NCBI GenBank assembly: GCA_025024175.1 | Contig: QCXZ01000138.1 | Coordinates: forward strand, 46,843,092-46,907,091 | Direction: 5' to 3' | DNA length: 64,000 nucleotides | Origin: Rhyzopertha dominica | Taxonomy: Eukaryota; Arthropoda; Insecta; Coleoptera; Bostrichidae | In this document: in pieces, positions 47,471 through 58,979 of the stretch | Position numbering within the stretch: the stretch's first letter is position 1 | Layout: every line of letters begins with the position of its first letter | Position numbers and translations under genes: made by a program | Notes under the pieces: generated by a model | The model's database searches: none | What the model saw: the letters and a program-made list of their open reading frames with translations, nothing else | Told to the model about the DNA's origin: nothing

Positions 47471-48060
47471 CGCCCCATTCAAATTTCCCGCTCCCTATGG
47501 AGTGAACATGGCGACAATTGCGGGACATTATGCATGACACGTATAGTCTGTCTTTTGATATCTCACGAGCCGCCCCTGTTCATAAACGTCCGGGTCGGTC
47601 CCTTAGGCAGGCCCCTTGCATTTCCAATTGTTCTGATATTAGTCCCGACCCGTAGGAGGTGTCAGTGTCTGGAAAACGGCACGATGGGACATAATCCGTT
47701 TACAGTTTTGTGCACAATTCGGTATTTTGTAATTCCGCCACCAGTCGCGCCAGTTGCGCCATTCTCACAGGGGATCATTAGGAGTTTTTAATTAAATAAA
47801 AATTGTCACAGAGCGCGTGACCGTTCCCGAAATGATTTACAGTCGCGCCTAATTTGACCATCAGGCCACTGTCGCCTGTAATTGCGGGCATGCGTTTTGC
47901 GCTAATGAGACCTGAACTGTGCGGCAACGCAAATGTTTATGCCGCCGGGTTTTTGTTGCAAGTTGACGCACTGGTGCTAGATTTTCAGTAGTTTTAAAGC
48001 CTCGTCATCCGGTTACAAAAAGCGCTAATTGGAATAGTTTTGCTAGTTCGGGGGTAGCAT
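47470..48060. promoter_or_regulatory. GC-richer island, candidate conserved non-coding block
   Basis: A 590-base block of raised GC and CpG with words such as 'catggcgacaattgcggg' and 'gcgggcatgcg'. The frame 47534-47791 matches no family. The size and sharp edges are like conserved regulatory DNA near developmental genes in insects; not demonstrable here. Confidence 0.3.
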
Positions 48061-48401
48061 TTGGATTCGGTGGCTAAATGGCAATTAAAATACCACACTG
48101 TAACCCAACTTTTTATTTAACAACTTGAAAATAATTCCAGTTTAGTAACGAGGGTTTGTTGTAGTATTTTGTGCTCTTGTCGCAGAACACAAAAGCTTCT
48201 CACATATTTTTTGGAATGCGTAATATCCGTTAGATGACTATCCAAAAAAATTAATCAACTCTTTTTAATTTAAATTGTTATATTTGCAGTAATTATGCTC
48301 TATCTACATGTATCAAAATAGCCAAATATTCTTTTTAATCGATTAAAATTTTTACTTAATAATATAAATTAATAATAATACCAAAATTTTGTACGTTTTC
48401 T

Positions 48402-48650
48402 TAGTCAGAAGAAATAGGTCTTTTTAACCATAGCAAAGCCAACTATAGTTTCCGTTAAAAGAATTCAAGTTTGTGGTATATCTCGAAAATGTGACCCCCT
48501 AAAAAAAATTCCGAGTACGGTGCTAGATTCAAAATAAAAATATATATAAAGTATCTTCACAGTTTTTTGTATCTACGTACTCAAGTGAGATATTGAGCAA
48601 TGAAGAAATGTTACATTATTCAAAATTAGGCTTTGGCTTAAAAATTCATT
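48402..48650 (+). repeat. Unnamed interspersed repeat, copy 2
   Basis: About 250 bases similar to 2443-2680 in the same orientation, starting 'cttagtcagaagaaatagg'. The start also matches, in reverse, the short inverted arm at 2325-2386. Substitutions and small gaps indicate an old family. No coding potential seen. Confidence 0.6.
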
Positions 48651-48801
48651 AATTAATTAAAATTATTTAAAAAATACAGAACCTTGCGACACACCACAGG
48701 AATTGATCAGTGACTCATTGAAAATTGGTTTTTATTTTATATACTTTGCTGGTGAAATTACAACCTGCTTCTTTGGAATTGGTTAAGTGTATATTATATC
48801 G

Positions 48802-48802
<1 letters not shown>

Positions 48803-48880
<78 letters not shown>
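48803..48880. repeat. (TA)39 microsatellite
   Basis: Seventy-eight bases of uninterrupted TA. The frame 48725-48988, with its Tyr-Ile run, is an artefact of this repeat. It is followed on the plus strand by 'catcttgttcatga' and 'ttctgcgtccg', shared with the locus at 53853-54104 in reverse. Confidence 0.98.
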
Positions 48881-48884
<4 letters not shown>

Positions 48885-49250
48885 TTGTTCATGATTCTGC
48901 GTCCGTACATTGTCTCGTTTACATTTGCTTCTGCGTCCACCACCCTTCAGCGTCCATATTCGGACGCAGAAAATACATCGCGTATTAGCTCTCTGGTAAC
49001 AACAGTTAAAAATTTGCTCACATACTTGGCATATCTATTAAGGTGCAGTGTTGTCATCCCTAATGTCAGCATTCGCGTAAACAACATAATATGAGTGCTA
49101 TGAGACATGCATGTGGGCGCAGAAGGGTGGCGATGTGTGCTCGTGTTTCAGCCAGTAGTTCGCCAGACTGTTCGTGGGGGCGCAATTATCGCAACGCGTA
49201 TACTTTCTGCGTATACCTCGTTGATACAGAATGTCGATGGTTCTGCGTCC
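48881..49250 (+). repeat. Microsatellite-linked repeat with TTCTGCGTCC words, copy 1
   Basis: The decamer TTCTGCGTCC occurs at 48895, 48929 and 49241, and its complement at 48962. The copies at 48929 and 48962 form an inverted pair around 23 bases. The order TA-run, 'catc', 'ttcatga', decamer is repeated in reverse at 53853-54104. The GC-richer frames at 49091-49382 match nothing known. Probably part of a repeat family ending in a TA tract. Confidence 0.5.
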
Positions 49251-49357
49251 TATCACTTGGCAATGCTGGGGAGCAGTAATATTTCCAGTGCTAGCAGATA
49301 TTTTAATGTTTTATCTCGTCGCGAAGCCGCACAGTTCGCTTTGGGTAACTGTGGTGC

Positions 49358-49365
49358 GTTTAAGG
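49358..49365. repeat. Left 8-bp target-site duplication of hAT element
   Basis: GTTTAAGG directly precedes the CAGTGATG terminus and recurs at 50235-50242. Confidence 0.85.
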
Positions 49366-50234
49366 CAGTGATGGGCGCGTAAAATACGCTATTTAAATTA
49401 CGCTATTATCAACGCGTAAACTATGTAATATTCTACCTTAAAAGTCTATTGTAGAAAACAGCATTGTGTAGACAACAGAATTCTAGAAATATATAGTTTT
49501 TTTAGTGGTGTTCTGGTGTTCATCATCAGTACTACTCAAAACGCCTCAAATGCCAGTATTATTTTGTATTTTATAATTATTTTATAATATTTATTCTTAA
49601 TTAAACAAAATACTACTTTGTTATAATTAAGTTTGACTAGATAAATGTTTAAATAACAATAACTTGTTTGGGAAACGTCAATTATATCCAGAACACCTGA
49701 GTAAGCAGGATAAGTGTGCTGTCCAAAACACTTTGACGCACTTTGAATTTTATTATCTTTATTCTCTATAAACTGAAATAAATGACCAATTTTATATGCC
49801 ACCCTTTTTCTTTCACCAAACGTTTTTAATTGCAGGCCAGTTTGATTGTCCTAATATGTATGTATACTGAACTAAGTACAGTGATCTAAAGAAGCAAGTA
49901 ACAGGTTATAGTTGATTACAGTAGATACCTTTCTCTGGAGAAAAATCAACTTGTGCATGAAACATGCTGTTCTAATTTGATATCATGTTAAAATAGGCTA
50001 CTTAAGAATGTACTTAATATAGTTGTGGAAGGAAAACATAATGCTTTGTCTTTTATGTTCCAAAGAAAACTATTATAAAAAAAACAGAGAAATTAGAAAC
50101 AAAACGGTTTCCATTCAGGTTTATCGCGTACCTACTTAAATTTTCTACTCAAAATCTACGCCAAAATGCTTTATCTACATTTTCTACGCGTGTAACGTAG
50201 AAAATTATAATTTACGCGTAAACGCTCATCACTG
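49366..50234. mobile_element. Non-autonomous hAT element, 869 bp
   Basis: The left end reads CAGTGATGGGCG. The right end, on the other strand, reads CAGTGATGAGCG. Both continue into 'cgtaaa'-containing subterminal repeats with several ACGCGTA/TACGCGT words. A perfect 8-bp duplication GTTTAAGG flanks both sides. The 8-bp target site and CAGTGATG termini are hallmarks of the hAT superfamily. The interior is AT-rich with no transposase, so it would depend on a hAT transposase supplied elsewhere. A related end fragment lies at 19970-20075. Confidence 0.88.
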
Positions 50235-50242
50235 GTTTAAGG
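50235..50242. repeat. Right 8-bp target-site duplication of hAT element
   Basis: GTTTAAGG, identical to 49358-49365, directly after the right terminus CATCACTG. Confidence 0.85.
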
Positions 50243-50819
50243 GTATTACCTATACTGTTTACATGTAAAACTTCTAGGTTTTCAGCTACGTCATTTTGGA
50301 TCCGATTGCCTTCATTTTTTAATATGTTGTACTATAAATAATCCCCTACAACGCATCGAGGCCGAAATTTTACGTTGTCTCTGTAAAGCTGGAAAAAGCT
50401 CTTTACGCAATATGGAATTTGTATCTAAAAAAACTAGGAGCTAGCTACAGAGTAAGTTTCAAAAATTTTAATATGTTTACCTTCTGCAGGTATCCACCAC
50501 TAATTGCACCAGATTACCTATCGTGAATTATGTTTTCCCTACATATACCAGGATATAAATGGAAAATTCCCTCATTGGTTGAAGATTAGCATTTTATTGC
50601 ATCATACTGCATTTTTGGCGATGTTTCACGAAGTATTGCTAGATACTAGGCTAAACTCAAGTATAAAATATAATACTGAAAATTTAGGTATCCATAATAA
50701 TTATAAATATAACCTACTTCAGATGTAAACGAAAGTAAATTATTTACCATTATATATATTCAACTACTTCCAGAAGAAATAATTAAAATTAACGAGAATC
50801 TACTGGAGGATAAAAATGA

Positions 50820-51130
50820 GATAAATTACTTCCACATCTAACAGAAAAAAAATTCAAAAATTTTTATTTGCTCATTCGCTTTAAAATGCTCGAAAACGTA
50901 AAAGCAAAAAATTTCTTGTCTGTGTGTCTGTGTCTGTGGTTTTGTTTGTTGACACGATAACTTTCGAAAGACTAAATATATGAACTTGAAATTATAAGTA
51001 TGGTATCGGGAAGGGGGCAAAATTGGGAGGTAACTATCCTTTTTGCAATTTTTTTGTCGTTTTAGTATGTGATTAGTAGTATAACTGCGAGTATTATTTG
51101 CCCTTATAAATTTTCGGTGGAGCAAATTGT
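50820..51130 (-). repeat. Inverted interspersed repeat, left copy
   Basis: On the minus strand this has 'tttcgaaagttatcg.gtc', a CACAGACA-rich run, 'agaaattttttgct' and a terminal 'gatgtggaagtaa' block. All recur in the same order on the plus strand at 51820-52160. The minus frame 50838-51125 and the plus frame 51812-52117 are by-products of these repeats. Family unknown. Confidence 0.65.
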
Positions 51131-51254
51131 TTAGAAGATGTTAGCAAATAAGCGTCACTTAGAGAAAGCAGTTTTTCCTAAATATCTCCGAATATAATTA
51201 ATATATTCAATATATGAAAATCGGTTTAATAGAAGGTGATTCGGGAGGTGCTAA

Positions 51255-51272
51255 CTTAACTTAACTTAACTA
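51255..51272. repeat. Short (TTAAC) run
   Basis: Three to four tandem AACTT/TTAAC units. Simple repeat. Confidence 0.7.
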
Positions 51273-51819
51273 CAGACTTTAAGTGTGCGCTTTTGTAATT
51301 TCTGTTTTTGCGAACTAAAATGGTCTGATTAAAAGGAATCGTAGAGATATAAACCTGAGTGTTTACTGCAAGAATAAGTGTCTTAAATTATTTACTAGAA
51401 AAAACTAATTTTGTATTACTGGGGAGAATAATGTTCTTTTAATTTTTGAGTGTTCTTTTACTGGTCAGTCTCTTTATGTAGTTTTTCGTAGTGTGTATGT
51501 AATTCGTGGATTCATATTTTTAAACAGTTAATTTCCGGTTCATTAATAATGTGTTCCATGTGTTTAACCAATGCTATAATTTTGTTTGGTGCTGTTGTAT
51601 TTCAAGTATTAATTTAAAGTATTCATTCAAATTAGACATACTGACACTCTATTTTTCTATAAATCTGAATATATGAAAAAACCACTGCAAATTGAGTCAA
51701 TACTTCCACATACAATTGTCAAAAATTTTTTGGAACAACAAACGGTTCTCGTAAATTTATAAATTCATCGTTTACTTTTGTAACTCTAAAATTTTTAACT
51801 TAATAAAAAAATTGCAAGA

Positions 51820-52160
51820 GTACTTTTTAATCATAAATTTGATTTTCTATATAATAGAAATAATTTACAAAAATCGTGTGGACAGGGTCCAAAATTCAAT
51901 TCATTGGAAATATTTCAAAAATGTCAATTTTTTTAAAAATACTTTTCTGAGAAATTTTATTTTAAATAGGACGCTCTGGGTAGTTATGATTTATATGTAT
52001 ACTAAATTGCAAATTTATATGTTAAATTTTTTCGAAAGTTATCGCGTCCACACACAGACTGACAGACTGCCAGACACACAGAAAAGAAATTTTTTGCTCA
52101 ATTTTTTTTCGCGATAGTGTACTTCCCATTCGTTGGATGTGAAAGTAAAATTAAATCAAT
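51820..52160 (+). repeat. Inverted interspersed repeat, right copy
   Basis: Plus-strand counterpart of 50820-51130: 'tttcgaaagttatcgcgtcc', a CAGACTGACAGACTGCCAGA-like run, 'agaaattttttgct' and 'gttggatgtgaaagtaa'. The two copies face each other about 0.7 kb apart and could be two insertions or the ends of one unit of about 1.34 kb. Confidence 0.65.
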
Positions 52161-52169
52161 TTAAAGCCA

Positions 52170-53820
52170 AGATGAAGCAGAAGCTTCAAACGCCATTAGT
52201 GTTCTCCAGGATTGAAGTCTATAACTTATGGTTTCCATTTTTCAATTCCACGCTGTATGGCAATTGTAATGTTTTATACTAATATTTTATTTTTGACTAT
52301 TTTTAGAACAGCCTTTCTTCATTCAAGATATTCTACTCCTTTATAAAGGAACATAAAGTATCCGCAGGTTTAAGTGGCATTATTACTCCCTAGGACAATT
52401 TTTTTGTGGTTTTATATGGATAGATTAGTTGTGTAAAAGTGATTGATTGATCACATTTAAAACATTTACTTGCCTACTTCTTCATGTAATTTATTGAATA
52501 TTATTTGTACTTGTGCTAAATAAACACTCTTCAAGTTGGGCTGCTTTGGCTTGTTCCTTTACGCCTAATGACATAATGGTTGAATTTCTTGTACAATTAG
52601 GGTATAAAGCTGTTTCTAGATTTCAAATTATTTTCAAATAATTTTGAAAATATTTTATCGCCACTGTGTAGGGTTACCTTCTGATACTTGCCATATAGGA
52701 ATTTATGCATTCTGAACATAGTGCTATTGTTGGAGTGATTTGTTTGGATGGCTCGATGGTTACTCTGTTGCATGCTATTTCAAAAGTTGTTTAAATTCTC
52801 TGAATAAAATGTTAATTAAAATTTATTTTACATTAAGATTATTTACCATAAACTGTACTATATAATTACATTTTCAATAAATAATCCAAGGATGCTGAAA
52901 ACCGATTTGTATTAGTTTTTGTCAGTTTAGAATTTTATTTCCTTCTTTAGTAAGCCACAGCTGTCACATTTCAGCTGTTAATTTTAATATAGCATATACC
53001 TGTAAACCGTAAAATCTTCGAAAGTATATTATTAGTGACTTTTATTTGTAAAATAATTATTAACTATTAATTATCCCCTATCACCATAAACAGAAAGAAC
53101 CTTGGCTACTACGTTCTGCAAGAGCAAAAAATGGTTTGTATTCCAAAAGAAATAATCAATGACATCAAAGCTTGTTATTTGTATCTTAAATGGAGGCTAG
53201 AAAAATAATACTGATGTGTTCGGGAGTATTTTTCATAAACGGCGATTTACAAATTATTATAACTTGAGAATTTCCTACCGCACAGTAAATAAGTTACAAC
53301 TTTTAATAGCAGAGATTGGCGAAGCACATAACATTTTTTGCAATAAAGAAAGTTCTTTTTTACAGCTAATACATTTATACTATGCATCAATCTAAGATGC
53401 TGAATATATACATACAACGGATATAACCAGCTTACTTTTGTATATATAATTATCTGCTATTTAGCTATAACTAGTATTTGCCTTGATGAGCTTTAGTACA
53501 TACATAATTTTTAATCCTGTTTGTAGCTATTTTTCTTTATAAGATTGTTATGCTGTGATTTAAAACATTTCCATTTTAGTGTTTTTCCCAGTCAGATCGT
53601 CTACATTTTTCCGTGATACAGCTTTTTACTTAGTAGAAATTTCTGATACGCCTGCAACATAATTTGAACCTCATACGCAATTATTGTATTTTAATATCAG
53701 TTTTTGGTTTCAAAATGATTGCAAGACTTTCTTTTTAGTTACCTGCTTTAAAATGAACTCTTTCAAACTGAAAAAATGGCAGCGCTGTATGACGCACAAA
53801 CATCGGTAACATGGTACGTA
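52170..53820. other. Non-coding spacer
   Basis: AT-rich sequence with nothing recognised. Confidence 0.5.
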
Positions 53821-53829
53821 TATGCCGGA

Positions 53830-54034
53830 CGCCAAAAACTAGGTAATGGTTCGGACGCAGAAAGATAGCACAATGTATTCCGCCCTGTAAATTGATTAAT
53901 ATTCAATATACATCGCATGTCCCTGCCATCTGCCTGTTAGAAATTGAATGACTGATCTAAGACGCTTGCAGTTTTCGTTTATACTCGTCGGACGCAGAAT
54001 CACTAGGTTCATGAAAAGACGCAGAAAGAATAGC

Positions 54035-54040
<6 letters not shown>
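53830..54040 (-). repeat. Microsatellite-linked repeat with TTCTGCGTCC words, copy 2
   Basis: The complement GGACGCAGAA occurs at 53853 and 53990, with a near match at 54017-54026. Read on the minus strand from the TA run, the order is 'catcatg', 'ttctgcgtc', 'ttcatga', 'ttctgcgtccg', as in copy 1 at 48881. It lies about 5 kb from that copy, in the opposite orientation. Confidence 0.5.

Positions 54041-54104
<64 letters not shown>
54041..54104. repeat. (TA)32 microsatellite
   Basis: Sixty-four bases of uninterrupted TA. The frame 53948-54208 with a Tyr-Ile run is an artefact. Confidence 0.98.
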
Positions 54105-54107
<3 letters not shown>

Positions 54108-54109
54108 AT

Positions 54110-54900
54110 GTTTGTGTAGGTAGATACCTATATCAGAATAGTGCTAGACAACATTTTTTTAGACATACGATTCTTATAAAACATTGGTTTCTATATTCGG
54201 CGACGTAAGAAAGTATTTTACAAGAAATAAACCAGACAAGACAAATGTAAAGTGTAAGAATTAATATCAGTTTCTTTTAAATAATTACAATTGTATGATG
54301 GAAGTAGATAACTAAATTTTGATTTCAGCTACAGCACACTTGGTTTTAATTGCACAAAAAGCATTGTTAGATTCAATCTAATATTTTGGCCTGACAAATA
54401 ATTAATAAAATACAATAATACAGTCAAATCAACTACTATAATTACTACGCAATCAACAAGCCATCTTGCGTGGGTACATAAATACTATGAAGGCTATAGC
54501 GCAATACATTAATTTGTATGCATTTTGTTGTCAATTATGACCAAGTGTGATGGAGCGGATAGCAAAGTTTAGTTACTTGCATGATCAACTTGATACCATT
54601 ATTTATAAAAAAAATCTCAAATTAATTAATATATACAAAAGTATATACTTTTTAAATCACTGTATGTAAAAATATTATAAGAATCCGATAAATAATGGTC
54701 ATTTTGACATATTTATGCCAACACAAATATATTTGTCGCATATAATTTTAATNCGGCTTACAAATGTATTTGGTGTGCTGCACAGTTATTTTAAAAGAAA
54801 AAGTTACACAGGACAAATACCGAAATACCAAGCTTAGTCACCCGTAATATAGCCTTTGATGACATTCTTGTAAAAGGAACATATCGGGATTTCAAAAATA
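54110..54900. other. Non-coding spacer
   Basis: AT-rich; nothing recognised. Single N near 54753. Confidence 0.5.
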
Positions 54901-54924
54901 TTAGGATTACCACCATCGGAAAAC

Positions 54925-55018
54925 TCGAGACTCTCGTCACGAGACCGAGACCAAAGGATCCATGCATTTCAGAAACCGAGACCACGCAAGTCTCGGTCTC
55001 GTAGCACCGAGACCGAAG
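54925..55018. repeat. GAGACC/GGTCTC motif cluster
   Basis: Within 94 bases the words GAGACC or GGTCTC, mostly as ACCGAGACC or CTCGGTCTCG, occur repeatedly on both strands, including the inverted pair TCTCGGTCTC and ACCGAGACCG around 'gtagc'. It resembles the subterminal repeats of a DNA transposon, but no partner end is seen. The minus frame 54791-55036 runs through it and is not a recognisable protein. Confidence 0.5.
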
Positions 55019-55059
55019 CACTACGGATAATTTCAATATACCTCTGAAATTAGAAGATC

Positions 55060-55640
55060 ACATTATCCTGGTTAGCTGAAAACCTATAAGGTCTGCGCCT
55101 CACGTACACTTAATTGCCCCGCAGTTCAAATAGAAATTGATACCGCCAGCGGAAATTATTGCCCCACAAAAACGAAACCAATCTCATTGCCTGTACAGAA
55201 TAAACTTATTCAATATTAACTTTATGTACGAGGCNCCGCAATCTATATCGGAGCCAATTATGATCGGGTCGCCTGAAAGGATCNGGCTCGCGTCGTAAAC
55301 TCGACTCATCCATTTCAAACGAATTAATCATACCATCCATTTTAATAAACCAAGTTTGGGGAGGTTTAATTAACCTCGAAACCCATCAGAACCGGATGCC
55401 TTCATAAAAAAAAGTTCGGAATACCTGCGAGATAATTGATTGTAGCTCGGGATTAGCGTCGCTCCAACCCCCGGCAGCAGTTATGAATCTTACGCGCACT
55501 GAGGTAAGCCCTAACACACACACAAATATCTTGGCGGGGTAGTTTCGGAGATTCCTCCGCTCGACTGTTGCACCACTGGGAGAACGATCGTGTTCGGGGG
55601 TGGAGAATTGCCGCTAAATTTTCATACGGTCGGAAGTTAC
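55060..55640. promoter_or_regulatory. GC-richer island
   Basis: CpG-containing block with two N bases (55236, 55284) and no coding match. Near 55684-55731, on the minus strand, 'tggcttagtgggagg' resembles a polymerase III A box, followed by 'gttataactcc', a poor B box; a decayed tRNA-like unit is possible. Confidence 0.22.
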
Positions 55641-55757
55641 ATGGTTCTGTGGCAGCGTTTAAAGAACTGCTCCGGAGTTATAACACTTAAGGAGGGCATT
55701 ACCCGTGTAAACCTCCCACTAAGCCACCGAGCTCGTATAGTTTGGAATATTTTGTAG

Positions 55758-56216
55758 AGTGCATATATTACAATTGTTTCTTCGTCGTGTGCCTTCGAGA
55801 CCTTTCGCATCGGGATATCGTTTAATTTCTTGTTCCTTGAGATGTTGGAATTAATTAATGTACCCCTTATTGCCAATTAAAACACTTAATTAAACAGCTT
55901 GCTTCGCTTGTTTTCGCTTACGATTTATGTCGTTACGTTACATTTCTGTTTTGTTTTGTTACATTTCTGCATTTTTTTATTTAGCAAATGCCTTTTTGAT
56001 ATTTTCACATTTCTGTTCAGCATTTTATTAACTGCATACAGAAATATTACGGAATGAAAATACCTATCATATCATTTTGTTTCTTGGTATAAGGTATAAT
56101 GGACTTTAATGTTTTGTTGTTTGATTGCTTTCGTCTGTGCATAAGATAGTTTTCTTTGTATAAAAACAAGCTGTATATATTGTAACTCAATTTCGTCACA
56201 ATACTCTACTTAAATT
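55758..56216. repeat. Tandem duplication, full unit
   Basis: Its first part (55758-55854) and last part (56161-56216) recur next to each other at 56223-56318 and 56317-56376. The unit is 459 bp. Sequence between the parts (55855-56160) is absent from the second copy. Confidence 0.8.
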
Positions 56217-56222
56217 GCTTAA

Positions 56223-56376
56223 AGTGCATATATTACAATTGTTTCTTCGTCGTGTGCCTTCGAGACCTTTCGCATCGGGATATCGTTTAATATCTTGTTC
56301 CTTGAGATGTTGGAATTAAAAACAAGCTGTATATATTGTAACTCAATTTTGTCACAATACTCTACTTAAATTCATT
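56223..56376. repeat. Tandem duplication, second unit with internal deletion
   Basis: Direct repeat of 55758-55854 joined to a repeat of 56161-56216, with only scattered substitutions. The join is at 'ggaattaa|aaacaagc', with about three bases (taa) shared. About 306 bp is missing compared with the first unit. Confidence 0.8.
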
Positions 56377-56379
56377 ACA

Positions 56380-57900
56380 AATTCGCGACGTTATTTCAGT
56401 GGTATACTATAATTTTGAGATTGTATGTTTGCTTAGTTGTTCTAAAACAATCTTCCAACGTGCCTTTAGAACCTATATTACACTGACGATATGTAACAGC
56501 AACGAAACGGATCTCTTTAGTTTGTTGCGGTGCAGACAGCATAAAATTGGCATGCATTTTTAAGCATGAATATTACAACATACATTTGATGACCTATTCT
56601 TAACTATTCAGAAATGTTTATAAGATTTTGGATGTGAACAGTTCATTTATGTTTTGGTAAAGATTAACAAAATATTAGTGTGGCTTATTTTGAAACATTA
56701 TGATTACTTGTGCAATCTAAACTAAAGTTCAATCCCATAAAATGAGTTTAGTGAGACACGCATTAGCTTTTACTCTCTAAAGACGAGTCTTCTACGATCG
56801 TTTTGGGTAGCTAATTCATCTTTAGGAATACAGATCATGTAATGAATCAAGTTCTCAAAGACCGTTACTAACAAAAGCTATACGGGATTACTAGGATACA
56901 AAAATGTTAACAGTACACTGTGAGTTAAAAGAGGAAACCGCTACTTCCTTTTCTAAAAAATTGATTACTCCGCATAAATACAGTATATTGGGACTAAGAA
57001 ACAAATAAAAACGCATTTAGAAACGGAGATAAAAGTAGAACAATATTAACGGCTATTACAACAGTTCTAAAACAGAAGGTTTCACAAAGGTTGCAAATTG
57101 TACCAAATAAGCAAAATCGCAGCAAGCAATTACAAGACTTAAATAAAAAAATCTTATAAAACAATGTTATAAATATTAGCTAAGGACCTTTAATATAGAA
57201 TAGTCAATACGTCCTCAAAATCGTTGATACTGTACACTCTAATAAAACCACACAAACAAAAAACCTAAGTAGATCAATCTGATCACATTTGCACGCATAG
57301 GTATGCTTATATACCAAACACACCTTAATGAATTCTTTCCCTCATTCCCAAATTTAAACCAATATGTGCTATAAACATCGACAGAACTGGTACACAAACT
57401 TAGAAACCTAACATTCAAAGCTAGTGTCATATGGTATCAAAAGCTGGTTCCATCAATAGCATTAGCAGAAACTGATTCCATTATTTTTGAACTCATTAAG
57501 CAATCAGGCTGAGCTGAATAAGAACAACAATAGTTACAAAATTTTCCACTCCTGGCAGAAATATTTAAGACTAACAAAACAAAGACCTATATTTAAAAAA
57601 CGATATACTGAAACACTCACCTTTAAAATCTTATGAACACATAAACCCTGAAGCAGAATTTACTTCAGAAAAACAACAAAACGTGAAAATAAACCTTCTA
57701 GACATTATGGAAGGAGAAATTAGAAATATAAAACTGGCAATGACAAATACAATCTTATCAGAATCATCATATAATTCAACTTACATTAAATACAGTGTAC
57801 TGAATAGCCATATACACAAAATATCTTTGGAATATTAAATACATCAAAAACAATAGCTGAAAATATTTGCATAAGAATAAGACAAAAATTTACAAAAAGC
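56380..57900. other. Non-coding spacer, possible decayed retroelement
   Basis: AT-rich. From about 57230 the plus strand has A-rich, stop-poor stretches that may be the body of the element whose C-terminus is suggested at 57940-58140, but no motif is firm. Confidence 0.35.
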
Positions 57901-57939
57901 CACCAATATCCAAAACATAACTACAAATACATAAACTGC

Positions 57940-58140
57940 ATCAAACCGTATCTAGTTTTAGGCAACGTTACTTAGAAAATAATCGCNAAATTTTACCTGA
58001 AATGAATACGTTTCATATATTATGTAATCAAGGAAAAGCAATGTCTTTACTAGAAAATATGGAAACCAGAAAAAACACAACGAGAATATTTAAAGGTCTA
58101 CTGGACTTCAACTTCAGAAAAGGTACTGGTAACCAAGTAC
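57940..58140 (+). pseudogene. Possible retroelement C-terminal scrap
   Basis: Plus-strand text 'SFRQRYLENNR.ILPEMNTF' followed by 'HILCNQGKAMSLLENMETRK' resembles the last segment seen after GIY-YIG-type domains in some arthropod retroelements (pattern S.FA.HL.E..H......M..LH...KG..M..LE..EI.). It continues into frame 58002-58328, whose later part is unmatched. No catalytic motif is present. Weak call from pattern memory. Confidence 0.35.
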
Positions 58141-58979
58141 CCCCCTTCTATTGTCTTGAATTTCATGAAATGAATGCATGTTTCAGAAGCCAACAAAGTC
58201 GACGTACAGTCTGCAAGTTTTACTACATTGTTTCTTCAATTTTCTTGACAAAAGAGAAAAACTTTAATTATTTTGTAGACGTGCTGTATTCAATCTTGAA
58301 TTTTCAGCAAATTGCGATAATTGCCTGAAACTGTTGAACGTTGTAGCTCTTATTCATGAAATATGGTAGTAGTCAATTTCAAGTAATCTCATTATTTTTG
58401 TCATGAGAATTATACTAATTATATTTATCCATACCTATACACTACATACACCTCATTTGTTGCGTTGCTATAGTCCAGTTGTTTTGAGTAATGCCAATTT
58501 TAGTGAAGTAGCAATGGTTTTTACGATACGATGAACGTATCTTTCATATAAAATTGCCTTACAGCTTAGTATTAGATTTTTGTTTTTCAAACCCCTCTCA
58601 TGCAATGCCGTAACTTCCTATTCCTTGAAATGCCTTAGCCACTTTCGGGCACTGGAGAATTCTTGTTGTGTTTAGATAACGAAAATGTATATTTCTGTAG
58701 TGGCCCATTATGTCTGTATATACAAGTGGCAAACACACACATTTACGAAGGTAATCTAAAAAACTATACCTACTTTACATGCATTTACATGTGACATATT
58801 AACCACGTATATAGGTATATTATAATGTATCACTCATAAAATACTTGGTTTTAAGACCGCAAAATTTCTAAAAAAAGAAACACCCGGATGGAGTGTCGAT
58901 TACAACAAAAACTTCAATGAAGCTAATCGATTTAGGAGCAAGAATATTGTAAATAGCAGAATTTAAGACTCAAACTTCC

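Noticed and set aside
48725..48988. Open frame with a long Tyr-Ile run
   Set aside because: Pure translation of a TA microsatellite; the same applies to 53948-54208.
49091..49382. Pair of overlapping plus-strand frames, possibly a small gene
   Set aside because: The second runs into the hAT terminus at 49366 and neither resembles a protein family.
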